A stretch of 64,000 nt of DNA from Thermoleophilia bacterium (GCA_028285405.1 JANQPH010000041.1:62001-126000), one strand, 5' to 3'; counted from the first letter of the stretch, positions 25,772 to 34,926 are shown. Notes: a model not told the origin generated them from the letters alone. Made by a program: numbers and translations.

Positions 25772-27819
25772 CGCTCCGGCACCTCACACTCGCCCGAGAG
25801 GATCGCGAGGAAGTCCGACTCGTCGAGGATCGGCACCTCGAGCGACTCGGCCTTGTCCAGCTTCGAGCCGGGGTCCGCGCCGGCGACGAGAAAGCTCGTC
25901 GACCTGCTGACCGAGGACGTCGCCTTTCCACCCGCGCGAACGATCCGCTGCTTGGCCTCTTCGCGGGTGAGGCCCTCGAGCGCGCCGGTGACGACGACGC
26001 TCCGCCCGATCAGTGGTCCTTCGGCCACCGCGCGGGCAGCCCCCACCACCGTGAGGCCGGCCTCGCGCAGCCGCTCGAGCGTCGCCCGGTTGGCGTCCGA
26101 CGAGAGGTAGTCCCTGATCGAGCCGGCGACCACCGGCCCGACACCTTCGGCCGCCGCCAGGTCCTCCTCGGAGGCGTCGAGCAGCGCGTCGAGCGAGGGC
26201 GCGACCAGCGCGACGGCCTCCGCCGTGACCGCGCCGACGTGGCGGATCCCGAGGGCGAAGAGCACCCGCTCCCACGGGCGCTCCTTGGAGCGCTCGATCG
26301 CCGCGAGCAGGTTGTCGACCGACGTCTCCTGGAAGCCCTCGAGCGCGATGAGCTCGTCGCGATGCCCGGCGAGCGCGTAGATGTCGGCCTGGTCCGCGAT
26401 CAGGCCCTCGTCGTAGAGCTTCCAGACCGTCTTCTCGCCGAGCCCGTCGATGTCCATCGCCCCGCGCGAGACGAAGTGGCCGAGGCTCTGGAGCAGCTGC
26501 GCGGGACACGAGGAGACGTTCGGGCATCGGATCTGGACCTCGCCCTCGGGCTGCACCAGGGGAGTCCCGCAGGCGGGACACCGCTCGGGCATGACGAAGG
26601 CGCGCTCGGTTCCGTCCCGGTCCTGGGGAAGCGGGGCGACCACCTGCGGGATCACGTCCCCAGCGCGCTGCACGACGACGCGGTCACCGATGCGGAGGTC
26701 CTTGCGGGCGATGTCCTCCTGGTTGTGGAGGGTCGCCAGCTTCACGGTCGCGCCGCCGACCGACACCGGCTCGAGCACGGCGAACGGCACGAGGGCCCCG
26801 GTACGGCCGACGTTCACCTGGATGTCGTTGAGCGTCGTCACCTCGGTCGTCGGCGCGAACTTGAAGGCCACCGCCCAGCGTGGCGCGCGCCCGACCACGC
26901 CCAGTCGCGAGCGCATGTGGAGGTCGTCGAACTTGACGACCGCTCCGTCGATGTCGAAGTCGAGCTCAGCTCGGCGCGCCTCCCAGCGCTCGCTTTCTGC
27001 GGCGACGTCCTCGATGTCGGTCCAGGAGGTGACCCCCGGGCTGGTCGGAAAGCCACGCGCGCGCAGCCACTCGAGCGACTCGAGGTGGCTCTCGAGCTCG
27101 AGCCCCTCGCTGACGCCGATCGCGTAGACCCAGATCGCGAGCGGGCGCTCGGCGGCGATCCGGGGGTCCTGCTGGCGCAGCGAGCCCGCGGCCGAGTTGC
27201 GGGGGTTGGCGAACGTCGGAAGCCCTTCCTCGGCCCGGGACGCGTTCAGCTCGGCGAACGCCTCGAGCGGCAGGTAGACCTCGCCCCGCACCTCGACGAG
27301 CGGCGGCGGCTCCTCGTCGTCGGCGCCGGCGAGCCGCAACGGGATCGAGCGAATCGTGCGCAGGTTCTGCGTGACGTCCTCGCCGACGACGCCGTCACCG
27401 CGCGTCGAGCCGACCGTGAACACGCCGTGCTCGTAGATCAGCGAGATCGCCAGCCCGTCGATCTTCGGCTCGACGATCAGCGTCGGCTCCACGTCCGCCA
27501 GGCCCTCGACGGCCAGCACGTCCCGCGCGCGCCGATACCAGTCCAGCAGCTCGTCCCGGTCGCGAGCGTTCGAGAGGCTCAGCATCGGCTCGCGGTGCTC
27601 CACCGTGGCGAAGCCCTCGACCGGCGCGCCGCCGACACGCTGGGTGGGGCTGGCGAGCGAGACGAGCTCGGGATGGTCCGCCTCGAGGCGCTCGAGCTCG
27701 CGCATCCAGTCGTCGTAGACCGCGTCCGACACCTCCGGGGCGTCGAGGACGTAGTACTGGAGGTTCGCCGCCTCGATCTTGCGCCGCAGCTCGTCGACGC
27801 GACCGGCTGGAGCGCTCAC
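25768..27819 (-). CDS. ligA: NAD-dependent DNA ligase LigA
   Basis: Seals nicks during replication and repair using NAD. 683 residues with all domains: Ia (YYVLDAPEVSDAVYDDW), adenylation with catalytic Lys about residue 119 (EPKIDGLAISL), OB fold, a four-Cys zinc finger (CPACGTP...CPNVSSC), helix-hairpin-helix repeats, and a C-terminal BRCT domain (GRSVVVTGALEGLTREEAK). GTG 27819 overlaps the HAD stop as GTGA, and the stop overlaps the next gene as ATGA. Full length and apparently intact. Confidence 0.97.
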   Translation of the reverse strand: MSAPAGRVDELRRKIEAANLQYYVLDAPEVSDAVYDDWMRELERLEADHPELVSLASPTQRVGGAPVEGFATVEHREPMLSLSNARDRDELLDWYRRARDVLAVEGLADVEPTLIVEPKIDGLAISLIYEHGVFTVGSTRGDGVVGEDVTQNLRTIRSIPLRLAGADDEEPPPLVEVRGEVYLPLEAFAELNASRAEEGLPTFANPRNSAAGSLRQQDPRIAAERPLAIWVYAIGVSEGLELESHLESLEWLRARGFPTSPGVTSWTDIEDVAAESERWEARRAELDFDIDGAVVKFDDLHMRSRLGVVGRAPRWAVAFKFAPTTEVTTLNDIQVNVGRTGALVPFAVLEPVSVGGATVKLATLHNQEDIARKDLRIGDRVVVQRAGDVIPQVVAPLPQDRDGTERAFVMPERCPACGTPLVQPEGEVQIRCPNVSSCPAQLLQSLGHFVSRGAMDIDGLGEKTVWKLYDEGLIADQADIYALAGHRDELIALEGFQETSVDNLLAAIERSKERPWERVLFALGIRHVGAVTAEAVALVAPSLDALLDASEEDLAAAEGVGPVVAGSIRDYLSSDANRATLERLREAGLTVVGAARAVAEGPLIGRSVVVTGALEGLTREEAKQRIVRAGGKATSSVSRSTSFLVAGADPGSKLDKAESLEVPILDESDFLAILSGECEVPER

Positions 27820-28454
27820 AGGAGCACCTCGGCCAGCTGCGCGGGCGTGTCGACGACAACCGCGGGCTGCTCGGCCGCCAGCTCCTCGCGCCCGAAGAAG
27901 CCCCACGTGACCGCAACGGCACGGACCCCGGCCGCGTGGGCCGCTCGCAGATCGAAGGGAGCGTCTCCGACGAACGTCGCGTCCTCGGCACCGACCCCGA
28001 GGCGCTCGAGCGCCAGCAGGACCGGGGCCGGGTGCGGCTTGTGCTCGGTCGTGTCGTCGGCGGTCACGATCGTCTCGAAGTACTGGCGCAGCGGCAGCTC
28101 CGCCCACGCCAGGTCGACGGTCACCTCCCGCTTGGACGTGACGATCCCGAGTGGCCGTCCGGCCTCCTGCAGGCGCCCGAGCAGGTCGGCGATCCCGTCG
28201 TACTCACGGATCAGCGAGGCCGTGTTGGCCCAGTTCCACCGCTGGTACGCCTCGAGCAGCGCCGGCACCTGCTCGGGGTCGAACGCCGCCATCTGCTCGG
28301 GGAGGGGCTTTCCCACCCCGGCGACGAGCACCTCGTCCGGAAGGTCGCGGCCGAGCACGTTCGTCACGGCGTGCCGATGGGACTCGCGGATCAGCTCGAC
28401 GGTGTCGACGACCGTCCCGTCGAGGTCGAAGAGGACTGCGCCCCGGGAACTCAC
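27816..28454 (-). CDS. HAD-family phosphatase (Gph/PpaX-like)
   Basis: 212 residues. HAD motifs: nucleophile DLDGTVVDT near residue 10, VTSKR (motif II), HKPHPAP (motif III Lys) and VGDAPFD (motif IV). A helical cap lies between motifs I and II, as in phosphoglycolate phosphatase and pyrophosphatase PpaX. The substrate is unproved; phosphoglycolate produced in DNA repair would suit its position beside ligA. Four-base overlaps with surE and ligA on either side. Confidence 0.88.
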   Translation of the reverse strand: MSSRGAVLFDLDGTVVDTVELIRESHRHAVTNVLGRDLPDEVLVAGVGKPLPEQMAAFDPEQVPALLEAYQRWNWANTASLIREYDGIADLLGRLQEAGRPLGIVTSKREVTVDLAWAELPLRQYFETIVTADDTTEHKPHPAPVLLALERLGVGAEDATFVGDAPFDLRAAHAAGVRAVAVTWGFFGREELAAEQPAVVVDTPAQLAEVLL

Positions 28455-29263
28455 CGATCCACGGGCGCGACCTCTGCTCCGAGGAGGTCGTTCAGCTGCA
28501 GTCGCTCCAGACGGTCCATCTCGGCGATGTCGGTCAGGTCGAAGTGGATCGGGGTGACCGACAGCTCGTTCGCCTCGAGCGCCGCGAAGTCGGTTCCGTC
28601 CTCACGGTGGTGCGACGGGTTGACGCCGTAGATGGAGTACCGCCGGCGCCCGTTCCGCTCCTCCTCGAGGATGAGCTCGTCGTCGTAGATCCGCCGGCCG
28701 AGCCGCGTGAGGCGCGCACCGCGGATGTCCTCGGGGGCCCGCCCCGGCGCGTTCACGCTGAGGGCGACCCGCCGCGGGAAGTCGATGTCGCTGGCCATCG
28801 GCACGAGCCGTGCGACGAAGTCGGCGGTGGCCCGAAAGTCCCACACGGCGCCCGCGGGGCCGCGCGCGATCGGCGCCTGGGACGCGGCGATCGACGGCAC
28901 CCCGAGCAACACCCCCTCGAGCGCCGCCGCGACCGTGCCCGAGTACGTGACGTCGTCGCCCAGGTTCAGGCCCAGGTTGACGCCGCTCACCACGACGTCG
29001 GGCGGCTCGCCGAAGAGGCCGAGGGCCGCAAAGCGAACGCAGTCGACCGGGGTTCCGTCGGTCGCGAGCGCCGGCCTCCCGTCGACCATACGAGTCTCCT
29101 CGACGTGCAGGGGCCCGTTGAGCGTGATGCCGCGACCGATACCGCTGCGATTGCGATCCGGCGCGATGACCGACAGCCGCCCGAGCGGATCGAGCGCCGC
29201 GGCGAGTGCCGCCAAGCCCGGGGAGTCGACCCCGTCGTCGTTTGTCAGGAGGATGTGTCTCAT
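28451..29263 (-). CDS. surE: 5'/3'-nucleotidase SurE
   Basis: Metal-dependent nucleotidase/exopolyphosphatase, 270 residues. It has the SurE start MRHILLTNDDG with metal-binding Asp-Asp, then APDRNRSG, GTPVDCVRFA, and VVSGVNLGLNLGDDVTYSGTV. First gene of the surE-HAD-ligA-membrane protein operon. The 118-base gap upstream (29264-29381) should hold its promoter. It also contains one arm pair of a 10-bp inverted repeat (CGGCCGAGCC 29271-29280, GGCTCGGCCG 29360-29369). Confidence 0.95.
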   Translation of the reverse strand: MRHILLTNDDGVDSPGLAALAAALDPLGRLSVIAPDRNRSGIGRGITLNGPLHVEETRMVDGRPALATDGTPVDCVRFAALGLFGEPPDVVVSGVNLGLNLGDDVTYSGTVAAALEGVLLGVPSIAASQAPIARGPAGAVWDFRATADFVARLVPMASDIDFPRRVALSVNAPGRAPEDIRGARLTRLGRRIYDDELILEEERNGRRRYSIYGVNPSHHREDGTDFAALEANELSVTPIHFDLTDIAEMDRLERLQLNDLLGAEVAPVDR

Positions 29264-29381
29264 GGGGCGCCGGCCGAGCCCACGGTCGCCCGGTCTCGGC
29301 CTCGTTCACAGCGTAGCGGCCGCGCAGGCGCGCCCGGCTGTCACGGTGTCGCACACGTCGGCTCGGCCGCGACGGCGCCGC

Positions 29382-30791
29382 TCAGGCCGGGGGGCTCTCG
29401 CCGAGGAGCTCCTCGATCGCGGCCTCGCGATCGCTGCCGAACCGGGCGATCTCGCGTGCGCCGCGATCGTCCCGTCCGGTCGAGAACGCGACGACGAAGC
29501 GCGATCTGCGCTTGATGGGGACGGTGGCGTCGAGCCCGAGCTTTGCGCCTACGCCCTCGTCGGTCGACGGGTCGATCGGGGATCCCAGTGTGTTCGAGGC
29601 CACGACGAGGTCCCGGTCCGCCTGGAATCGGGTCGTCACGGCCCAGTGGACCTCCTCCTCGTCGTCGATGTCGACGTCGTCGTCGACCACCACGGCCTGC
29701 TTGATGTCGTTGTGCAGGCCGAGCAGGGTGAGCAGGCAGTTCTTGGCGGCGCCGGGATGGTGTGGACCGATCTTGGCGATGGCCAGATACCGGCAGCTCC
29801 CACCAAGCGGCAGGCGCAGGTCGAGCGCCTCGGGAAACACCACCTTCAGACGCTGGAGCAGGGTGGACTCGCGCATGACCCCGCCGAGGAGCAGGTGCTC
29901 GGCGCTGTAGGAGAGGATCGTCCGGTAGAGCGGGTTGCGGCGGGTCGTGACCGCGTCGACCTCGATGTACGGCCGCAGTGCCCGTGGCTGGTAGTAGCGG
30001 CTGAACTCGCCGAAGGGCCCCTCGAGCGCCCGCCGATAGGGCCGGATCCGTCCCTCGATGGTGATCTCGCAGTTGGCTGGAACGCGAACGTCACTCGTGA
30101 TCGCCTTGACCACCTCGAGCGGACGTCCGTGGAGCGCGCCGGCGATCTCGAGCTCCTGCTGACCCCGCCCGGCGACGGCCTGCGAGGACAGCTCCGTGAG
30201 GGGGTCGGCTCCGATCGAGATCGTGACCGGCAGCTCGCGCCCCTGGGACTCCGCCCGAGAGAAGATCGCGGCGAGGTCGCGCGGCAGCATCAGGATCCCG
30301 AGGCGGTTCCTCGAGAAGAGCTGGAGCCGCTGGATGGAGAGGTTCTGCGTTCCGGTGTCGAGGTCGATCGCTCCGACCAGGCCGGAGTCGATGAACGGCC
30401 CGGCATCTCGCTCGGAGCGGGTCGGCACCGGCAGGGTCGTCAAGTCGACGTCCGGGCCCTCGATCACCACCTCCCGGGTCGGGGCCGATCCAGTGTCCAC
30501 CTCGTGCCACGGGATCGGCGCCTCGATCGTCTCGGCGACCCTGGCGAGGAGCTCGTGGGGCTCGACACCGGCCGCTTCGGCGATCCAACGGCGGTTCCCG
30601 AGCACCCCGGCGACCATCGGGACGTCGAAGCCGGCCGGCTTGGGGAAGATCACCGCATGATCGCCCTGAAATGCCGACACGACCTCGCCGACCTCGAACT
30701 TCGGCGACACGCCGTCCTGCAGCACCATCAGCCGCCGGGTCTCGTGGAGGTGGCGAAGCCACGCCCTGAGCGATTCGACGTGTGCGAGCAC
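29382..30791 (-). CDS. UbiD family (prenylated-FMN) decarboxylase
   Basis: 469 residues. UbiD signatures include LPVPTRSERDAGPFID, RLQLFSRNRLGILM, EGPFGEFSRYYQP with active-site Glu, and HPGAAKN near the C-terminus. It would decarboxylate or carboxylate an aromatic or unsaturated acid with prenylated FMN; no ubiX is seen here. GTG 30791 lies 8 bases after the stop of the upstream small gene, without a clear ribosome-binding site. Last gene after the ThDP decarboxylase and the NHLP-like gene. Confidence 0.85.
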   Translation of the reverse strand: MLAHVESLRAWLRHLHETRRLMVLQDGVSPKFEVGEVVSAFQGDHAVIFPKPAGFDVPMVAGVLGNRRWIAEAAGVEPHELLARVAETIEAPIPWHEVDTGSAPTREVVIEGPDVDLTTLPVPTRSERDAGPFIDSGLVGAIDLDTGTQNLSIQRLQLFSRNRLGILMLPRDLAAIFSRAESQGRELPVTISIGADPLTELSSQAVAGRGQQELEIAGALHGRPLEVVKAITSDVRVPANCEITIEGRIRPYRRALEGPFGEFSRYYQPRALRPYIEVDAVTTRRNPLYRTILSYSAEHLLLGGVMRESTLLQRLKVVFPEALDLRLPLGGSCRYLAIAKIGPHHPGAAKNCLLTLLGLHNDIKQAVVVDDDVDIDDEEEVHWAVTTRFQADRDLVVASNTLGSPIDPSTDEGVGAKLGLDATVPIKRRSRFVVAFSTGRDDRGAREIARFGSDREAAIEELLGESPPA

Positions 30792-30799
30792 GAGCCCGG

Positions 30800-31078
30800 C
30801 TAGGCGCAGTCCGCGTGGTGCGGGCGGTCTCCGGACAGGGCGGGCGGCTCGACATCGGTCGCAGAGGCCGGATCGATCGGGATCCCGATGAAGATCTTTC
30901 CGTCGGGCCCCACGTCGACCTCGATCTCGCCCTCCTCGGTGAGCGGCACCCCCGCCGCGACGAGTTGCGCGCGCGGATCCGCGTCGAACGCATCCCGCAT
31001 CGCCGGATCCCCCTCGATGACGGCGAGCGCGCGCATCAGCGCGTCGCGGATCTCCTCGATCGGCACGGCGGTCGCCAC
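30800..31078 (-). CDS. NHLP-like small protein between ThDP enzyme and UbiD
   Basis: 92 residues from GTG 31078, acidic. The middle (DPAMRDAFDADPRAQLVAAG, then PLTEEGEIEV, then DGKIFIGIP) closely resembles the nitrile-hydratase-leader-peptide fold (NHLP), in which two DPxxR-type helices precede a short beta pair. NHLP domains occur as RiPP leaders and as nitrile hydratase subunit parts. No RiPP modification enzyme is near, and the C-terminal 20 residues hold one Cys. It may be an accessory subunit. Coupled closely to both neighbours (3 and 8 bases). Confidence 0.7.
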   Translation of the reverse strand: MATAVPIEEIRDALMRALAVIEGDPAMRDAFDADPRAQLVAAGVPLTEEGEIEVDVGPDGKIFIGIPIDPASATDVEPPALSGDRPHHADCA

Positions 31079-31081
31079 GCG

Positions 31082-32731
31082 TCAGTCCTTTGCCTTCATC
31101 AGCTCGGCGAGGCCCTTGCCGAGCTCGCGCAGCGGACGCGGGTAGTCGTGGACGTCGAGCGTCATCGAGATGATCCAGGCCCGATCCGGCTCGGCCCTGG
31201 CCGCCTCGAGCGCGGCGACGAGGCCCGCCCTCGTGTCGACGCTGGCACCCGACGCGCCGACCACGTCGCCGACGGCCGCGTAGTTCCACTCGGCGATGTC
31301 GTTGAACGGACCGTCCTGGATCGCGCGCTCGGTCGTGTAACCGCCGTTGTCGAGCACCAGCACGATCGGGGCCAGCCCGTACCGAATGGCGGTGGACAGG
31401 TCGAAGCCGGTCATCTGGAACGAGCCATCGCCGACGAGCACGACCGGCCGGCCGGTGCCCCGGGCGAGGCCCGCTCCGGCCGCCGCCGGGACGGCGAATC
31501 CCATGCCCACGTAGTACCGCGCGATGTGCATCTGACCGGGCGCGGCCAGACGCACGTCCATCATGAGGTGGGCGGCGGCGCCGACGTCCACCGACACGAT
31601 GTCGGTCGGCTCGAGATGGTCGTCGAGGACGGCCGCGATCTGATCCGTCGTGAGCGGTCCCGAGTCCCCCGGATCGGTGGCGTCCCAGCAGTGGGGGAGG
31701 TTCTCCGGGCGCGGACGCTGGTGCAGCTCGGCCGAGGCGAGCCCGCCGAACGCGGCATCGAAGGACACGCCCTCGTAGGTGCGATGCCCCACGCGGAGCT
31801 CGTGCGTGTCGACGCTGACGATGCGCTCGGGCGGGATGTGCACCGAGAACGCGCCGAGGTTGATGTCGTTCTGCGCGACGTCGAGGGCGATCAGGCAGTC
31901 GGCGTCCTCGACGAGCGCCTTCAGCCGCTGGTCGCTGGTCGTGAGCCCCGAGTAGACGCCCATCACGAGGTCGTGCGTCTCGGGGACCGACCCCTTGCCC
32001 ATCACGCTCTCGACGATGGGTGCCCCGATCCGCTCGGCCAGCTCGACGACCGCCTCGCCAGCCCGCCGCCTGAGCACCCCGACCCCGCTCCAGATCACCG
32101 GGCGTTCGGCCGAGTCGATCGTCGCGACGAGGTCCGAGATGGCGGCTGCCTCGCGGTCCGCGTGTCCGGGGGCCCGCTGGCCGTGCTCGTGGTGCCGCCA
32201 GACCTCCTCGGGCCGCACGTCGAACTGATCCCGCGGGACCTCGATGAAGACCGGGCGCAGCGACCGCTGACAGAGATCGAGGGCCGCGTCGATCCGCTCG
32301 AACGCCTCTTCGGGATCATCCAGCAGCACGGTCTGCGCGGTGATCTGCGCCGCCATCTGACGGGGGGTGCCCATGTCCTCGGTCGGCATGTGGTGGATCT
32401 GGCGGCCGTCCCGCTCGCCGAGCCCCGGGCCCCCACCGATCAGGACGACGGGGACGTGCTCCGCGTTGGCCCCGCCGAGCGCGGCCAGCGGCGCGAGCGT
32501 GCCCACCCCGAAGGTGACCGCCGCGACCCCGAGGCCCTGCTCGCGCGCGTACCCGTCGGCCGCGTAGGTCGCCGTCTCCTCGCGCGTGCTGTTCACCATC
32601 GTCATCCCTCGCCCCGCGGCGATCTGGAAGAAGCGGAGGATGAAGTCGCCGGGAACGCCGAAGACGTGACGCACGCCCCGGTCCTTCAGCGCATCGACCA
32701 GGTACTCACCGATGCTCGGGTTCTCGCTCAC
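31082..32731 (-). CDS. ThDP-dependent 2-oxoacid decarboxylase (PDC/IPDC-like)
   Basis: 549 residues. Glu about 51 (TREETATYAADGYAR) activates thiamine diphosphate. His113-His114 in QIHHMPTED are the paired His of pyruvate/indolepyruvate/phenylpyruvate decarboxylases. The Mg-ThDP motif is GDGSFQMTGFD...LDNGGYTTER. Its product would be an aldehyde. The exact keto acid is unknown; co-transcription with a UbiD decarboxylase suggests aromatic acid metabolism, which is inference. GTG 32731, 33 bases after truA. Confidence 0.87.
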   Translation of the reverse strand: MSENPSIGEYLVDALKDRGVRHVFGVPGDFILRFFQIAAGRGMTMVNSTREETATYAADGYAREQGLGVAAVTFGVGTLAPLAALGGANAEHVPVVLIGGGPGLGERDGRQIHHMPTEDMGTPRQMAAQITAQTVLLDDPEEAFERIDAALDLCQRSLRPVFIEVPRDQFDVRPEEVWRHHEHGQRAPGHADREAAAISDLVATIDSAERPVIWSGVGVLRRRAGEAVVELAERIGAPIVESVMGKGSVPETHDLVMGVYSGLTTSDQRLKALVEDADCLIALDVAQNDINLGAFSVHIPPERIVSVDTHELRVGHRTYEGVSFDAAFGGLASAELHQRPRPENLPHCWDATDPGDSGPLTTDQIAAVLDDHLEPTDIVSVDVGAAAHLMMDVRLAAPGQMHIARYYVGMGFAVPAAAGAGLARGTGRPVVLVGDGSFQMTGFDLSTAIRYGLAPIVLVLDNGGYTTERAIQDGPFNDIAEWNYAAVGDVVGASGASVDTRAGLVAALEAARAEPDRAWIISMTLDVHDYPRPLRELGKGLAELMKAKD

Positions 32732-32764
32732 GTCCGGCCCCCTGCTCGTGGGTCTGAGCGGAGC

Positions 32765-33496
32765 CTAGTAGCGAACCCTGACCAGGGTCAGCGGCCACGC
32801 GGGCGCCGTGGGCCCCGCCTGCCCGCGCTCGGCCCCTCCGAGCAGCTCCACGAACCGCTCGAGTGGCCAGGTGCCTCGGCCGACCAGGAGCATCGAGCCG
32901 ACCAGCACCCGGACCATGTGGCGCAGGAACGCATTCGCCTCGATGAGGAGCACCAGCTCGTCGCCGCGATCGCGCCACTCGCACTCGAGCACGGTGCGAT
33001 CGAAGAAGACGTGCTCGGTCCGGGTCGGCGTGAAGGCGCGAAAGTCGTGCGTGCCCACGCAGGCGCCCGCCGCCTCCCCCATCGCCGCGACATCGAGATC
33101 GCCGGCGATGCGGAGCGTGCGATCACGGCGGAGCGGCGCCGGCGCCCCGAGCAGCAGCCGGTACTCGTACGCCCGCGAGCGCGCGTCGACCCGCGCGTCG
33201 AACCCCGGCGCCGTCTCGGCGACGGCCCTCGCCGCGACGTCCGCCGGCAGGAGACCGGCGAGCGCCCGCGCGAGCCTGCCGGCCGGCACCTCGCTCGAGG
33301 TGGAGACGCTGACGACCTGGCCCGTCGCGTGCACGCCGGCATCCGTGCGCCCGGCAACGCGCAGCTCCGGGTCCTCGCGCAGCACGACGCCGAGCGCTCG
33401 TCTCAGCTCACCCTCGACGGTGCGCTGGCCGGGCTGCGCCGCCCAGCCGGCGAACGCGGACCCGTCGTATTCCAGATCGAGGCGGAGCGTCCGCAT
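32765..33496 (-). CDS. truA: tRNA pseudouridine(38-40) synthase TruA
   Basis: 243 residues. The catalytic Asp lies in VAGRTDAGVHATGQV. Other family blocks are LEYDGSAFAGWAAQPG, ARSRAYEYRLL, and FLRHMVRVLVG near the end. It follows rplQ by 26 bases, the standard end of the alpha operon. It is followed after 33 bases by the ThDP enzyme, so readthrough from the ribosomal operon is possible. Confidence 0.96.
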   Translation of the reverse strand: MRTLRLDLEYDGSAFAGWAAQPGQRTVEGELRRALGVVLREDPELRVAGRTDAGVHATGQVVSVSTSSEVPAGRLARALAGLLPADVAARAVAETAPGFDARVDARSRAYEYRLLLGAPAPLRRDRTLRIAGDLDVAAMGEAAGACVGTHDFRAFTPTRTEHVFFDRTVLECEWRDRGDELVLLIEANAFLRHMVRVLVGSMLLVGRGTWPLERFVELLGGAERGQAGPTAPAWPLTLVRVRY

Positions 33497-33522
33497 CGAC
33501 CAGGGGGAGCGCCCGGAGCGGG

Positions 33523-33903
33523 CTACTCCTCCTCGTCGCCGAGGTCGATCTCGCGCGAGAGCTCGAGCAGGACCATCGGGGCGCCGTCACCCGGGCGCTG
33601 CCCGAGCTTCAGGACCCGCGTGTAGCCACCCGAGACGTCGGCGAACGCCGGCCCGATCGTGTCGAACAGCCGGTACGTGACCTCTTTGTCCTGGAGCAGG
33701 GCGATGGCCTGCCGACGGGCGTGGAGGTCGTTGCGCTTGGCCAGCGTGATCGCCTTCTCGGCGACCTTGCGACCCGCGCGGGCCTTGGCCTCGGTGGTCT
33801 GGATGCGCCCGTGCGTCAGGAGCGCCGTCGCGATGTTGGCGGCGGTCGCCTTGCGGTGCGCGGGCGAGCGCCCGAGCTTTGGTCCTTGGCGGCGGTGACG
33901 CAC
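33523..33903 (-). CDS. rplQ: 50S ribosomal protein L17
   Basis: 126 residues. Family start MRHRRQGPKLGRSPAHRKA, then GRIQTTEAKA and a YTRV.KLGQR.GD.APM..LEL end. GTG 33903. 28 bases separate it from rpoA. A short acidic tail (REIDLGDEEE) ends the protein. Confidence 0.96.
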   Translation of the reverse strand: MRHRRQGPKLGRSPAHRKATAANIATALLTHGRIQTTEAKARAGRKVAEKAITLAKRNDLHARRQAIALLQDKEVTYRLFDTIGPAFADVSGGYTRVLKLGQRPGDGAPMVLLELSREIDLGDEEE

Positions 33904-33931
33904 GGGTCTCTCCTTCAGCGGCCGTGGAGGC

Positions 33932-34867
33932 CTAGTCGTCCTCGCGCAGGCTCAGCCCGTGCGCGGCCAGGTTCTCCTTGACCTCTTCGATGCTCTTCTT
34001 GCCGAAGTTCGGGATCGCCGAGAGCTCGCCCTCGGTCTTGCTGATGAGGTCGCCGATCGTCTCGACTCCGACCCGCTTGAGGCAATTGTACGACCGCACG
34101 CCGAGCTCGAGCTCCTCGATCATGATGTCGTGCATGCCCCCACCGGGAGCCGGCTCCTCGGGGGGCTCCTGGCCGAGGAGGCGGGTCGCCTCGGGATCGG
34201 CGAACAGCGCGAGGCGCTCGATCAGGATCCCAGCGCCCTCGGACAGGGCACCGCGGGGATCGACGCTTCCATCGGTCTCGACCTCGAGCGTCAGCTTGTC
34301 GTAGTCGGTGCGCTGCCCGACTCGAGCGGCGGTGACGTCGTACCGGACCTTCTTGATCGGCGAGAAGTTCGCGTCGACCGGGATGACGCCGATGGTCGCG
34401 GTGCCCTTGCTGGCCTCGGCCGTGACGTAGCCGCGGCCGCGGGCGATCGTCAGCACCATGTCGAGCCGCGCCCCCGAGAGCAGGTTGGCGATCTCGAGCT
34501 CGGGGTTGAGGATCTCGAGGTCAGCCGGGGCGGAGATGTCCCCAGCCGTGACGGCCCCGGGGCCGGCCTTGGACAGCTCGACCTCGATCTCGCCGAGCTC
34601 GCCCTCGAGGCGGCAGATCAGCTCGCGCAGGCGCAGGATGACGTCGGTCACGTCCTCCTTCACGCCCTTGATCGTCGAGAACTCGTGCTGCACTCCCTCG
34701 ATCCGAACCGAGGTGACCGCAGCGCCCTCGAGGGAGCTCAGGAGCACCCGCCGAAGGCTGTTGCCGAAGGTGTGGCCAAAGCCACGGTCGAGCGGCTCGA
34801 CCTCGAACACGCCGAGCGTGTCCGAGTCGGGCTCGTAGGTCATGCGGGGAGACTGGATGTCCAGCAC
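33932..34867 (-). CDS. rpoA: DNA-directed RNA polymerase subunit alpha
   Basis: 311 residues with both domains. The N-terminal assembly domain has PLDRGFGHTFGNSLRRVLLSS and VRIEGVQHEFSTI. The C-terminal DNA/activator-binding domain has ELGVRSYNCLKRVGVETIGDLI and NFGKKSIEEVKE. GTG 34867 is preceded by AGGAAGGA; the in-frame upstream ATG at 34933 would add 22 non-conserved residues. Confidence 0.97.
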   Translation of the reverse strand: MLDIQSPRMTYEPDSDTLGVFEVEPLDRGFGHTFGNSLRRVLLSSLEGAAVTSVRIEGVQHEFSTIKGVKEDVTDVILRLRELICRLEGELGEIEVELSKAGPGAVTAGDISAPADLEILNPELEIANLLSGARLDMVLTIARGRGYVTAEASKGTATIGVIPVDANFSPIKKVRYDVTAARVGQRTDYDKLTLEVETDGSVDPRGALSEGAGILIERLALFADPEATRLLGQEPPEEPAPGGGMHDIMIEELELGVRSYNCLKRVGVETIGDLISKTEGELSAIPNFGKKSIEEVKENLAAHGLSLREDD

Positions 34868-34881
34868 TGTGTTTCCTTCCT

Positions 34882-34926
34882 GTCCGGCGTCGGAGGCCGG
34901 AGAGGCGCGCCGACGCGAGGCGGGAC
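34882..34926 (-). promoter_or_regulatory. Hairpin in the rpsD-rpoA gap
   Basis: GTCC (34882-34885)/GGAC (34923-34926) encloses GCGTCGG (34887-34893)/CCGACGC (34910-34916), in the 124-base gap between rpsD and rpoA. It may act as an attenuator, a processing site or a weak terminator. No clear promoter was identified within the gap. Confidence 0.35.

Noticed and set aside
29271-29369. 10-bp inverted repeat with arms 79 bases apart upstream of surE
   Set aside because: In this GC-rich DNA such a distant pair is likely by chance; no supporting box was found.
30782-33625. 947-codon open frame antisense to the UbiD, ThDP and truA genes
   Set aside because: Shadow frame of GC-rich genes; Arg/Gly/Asp-rich with no domains, while the opposite strand encodes clear enzymes.
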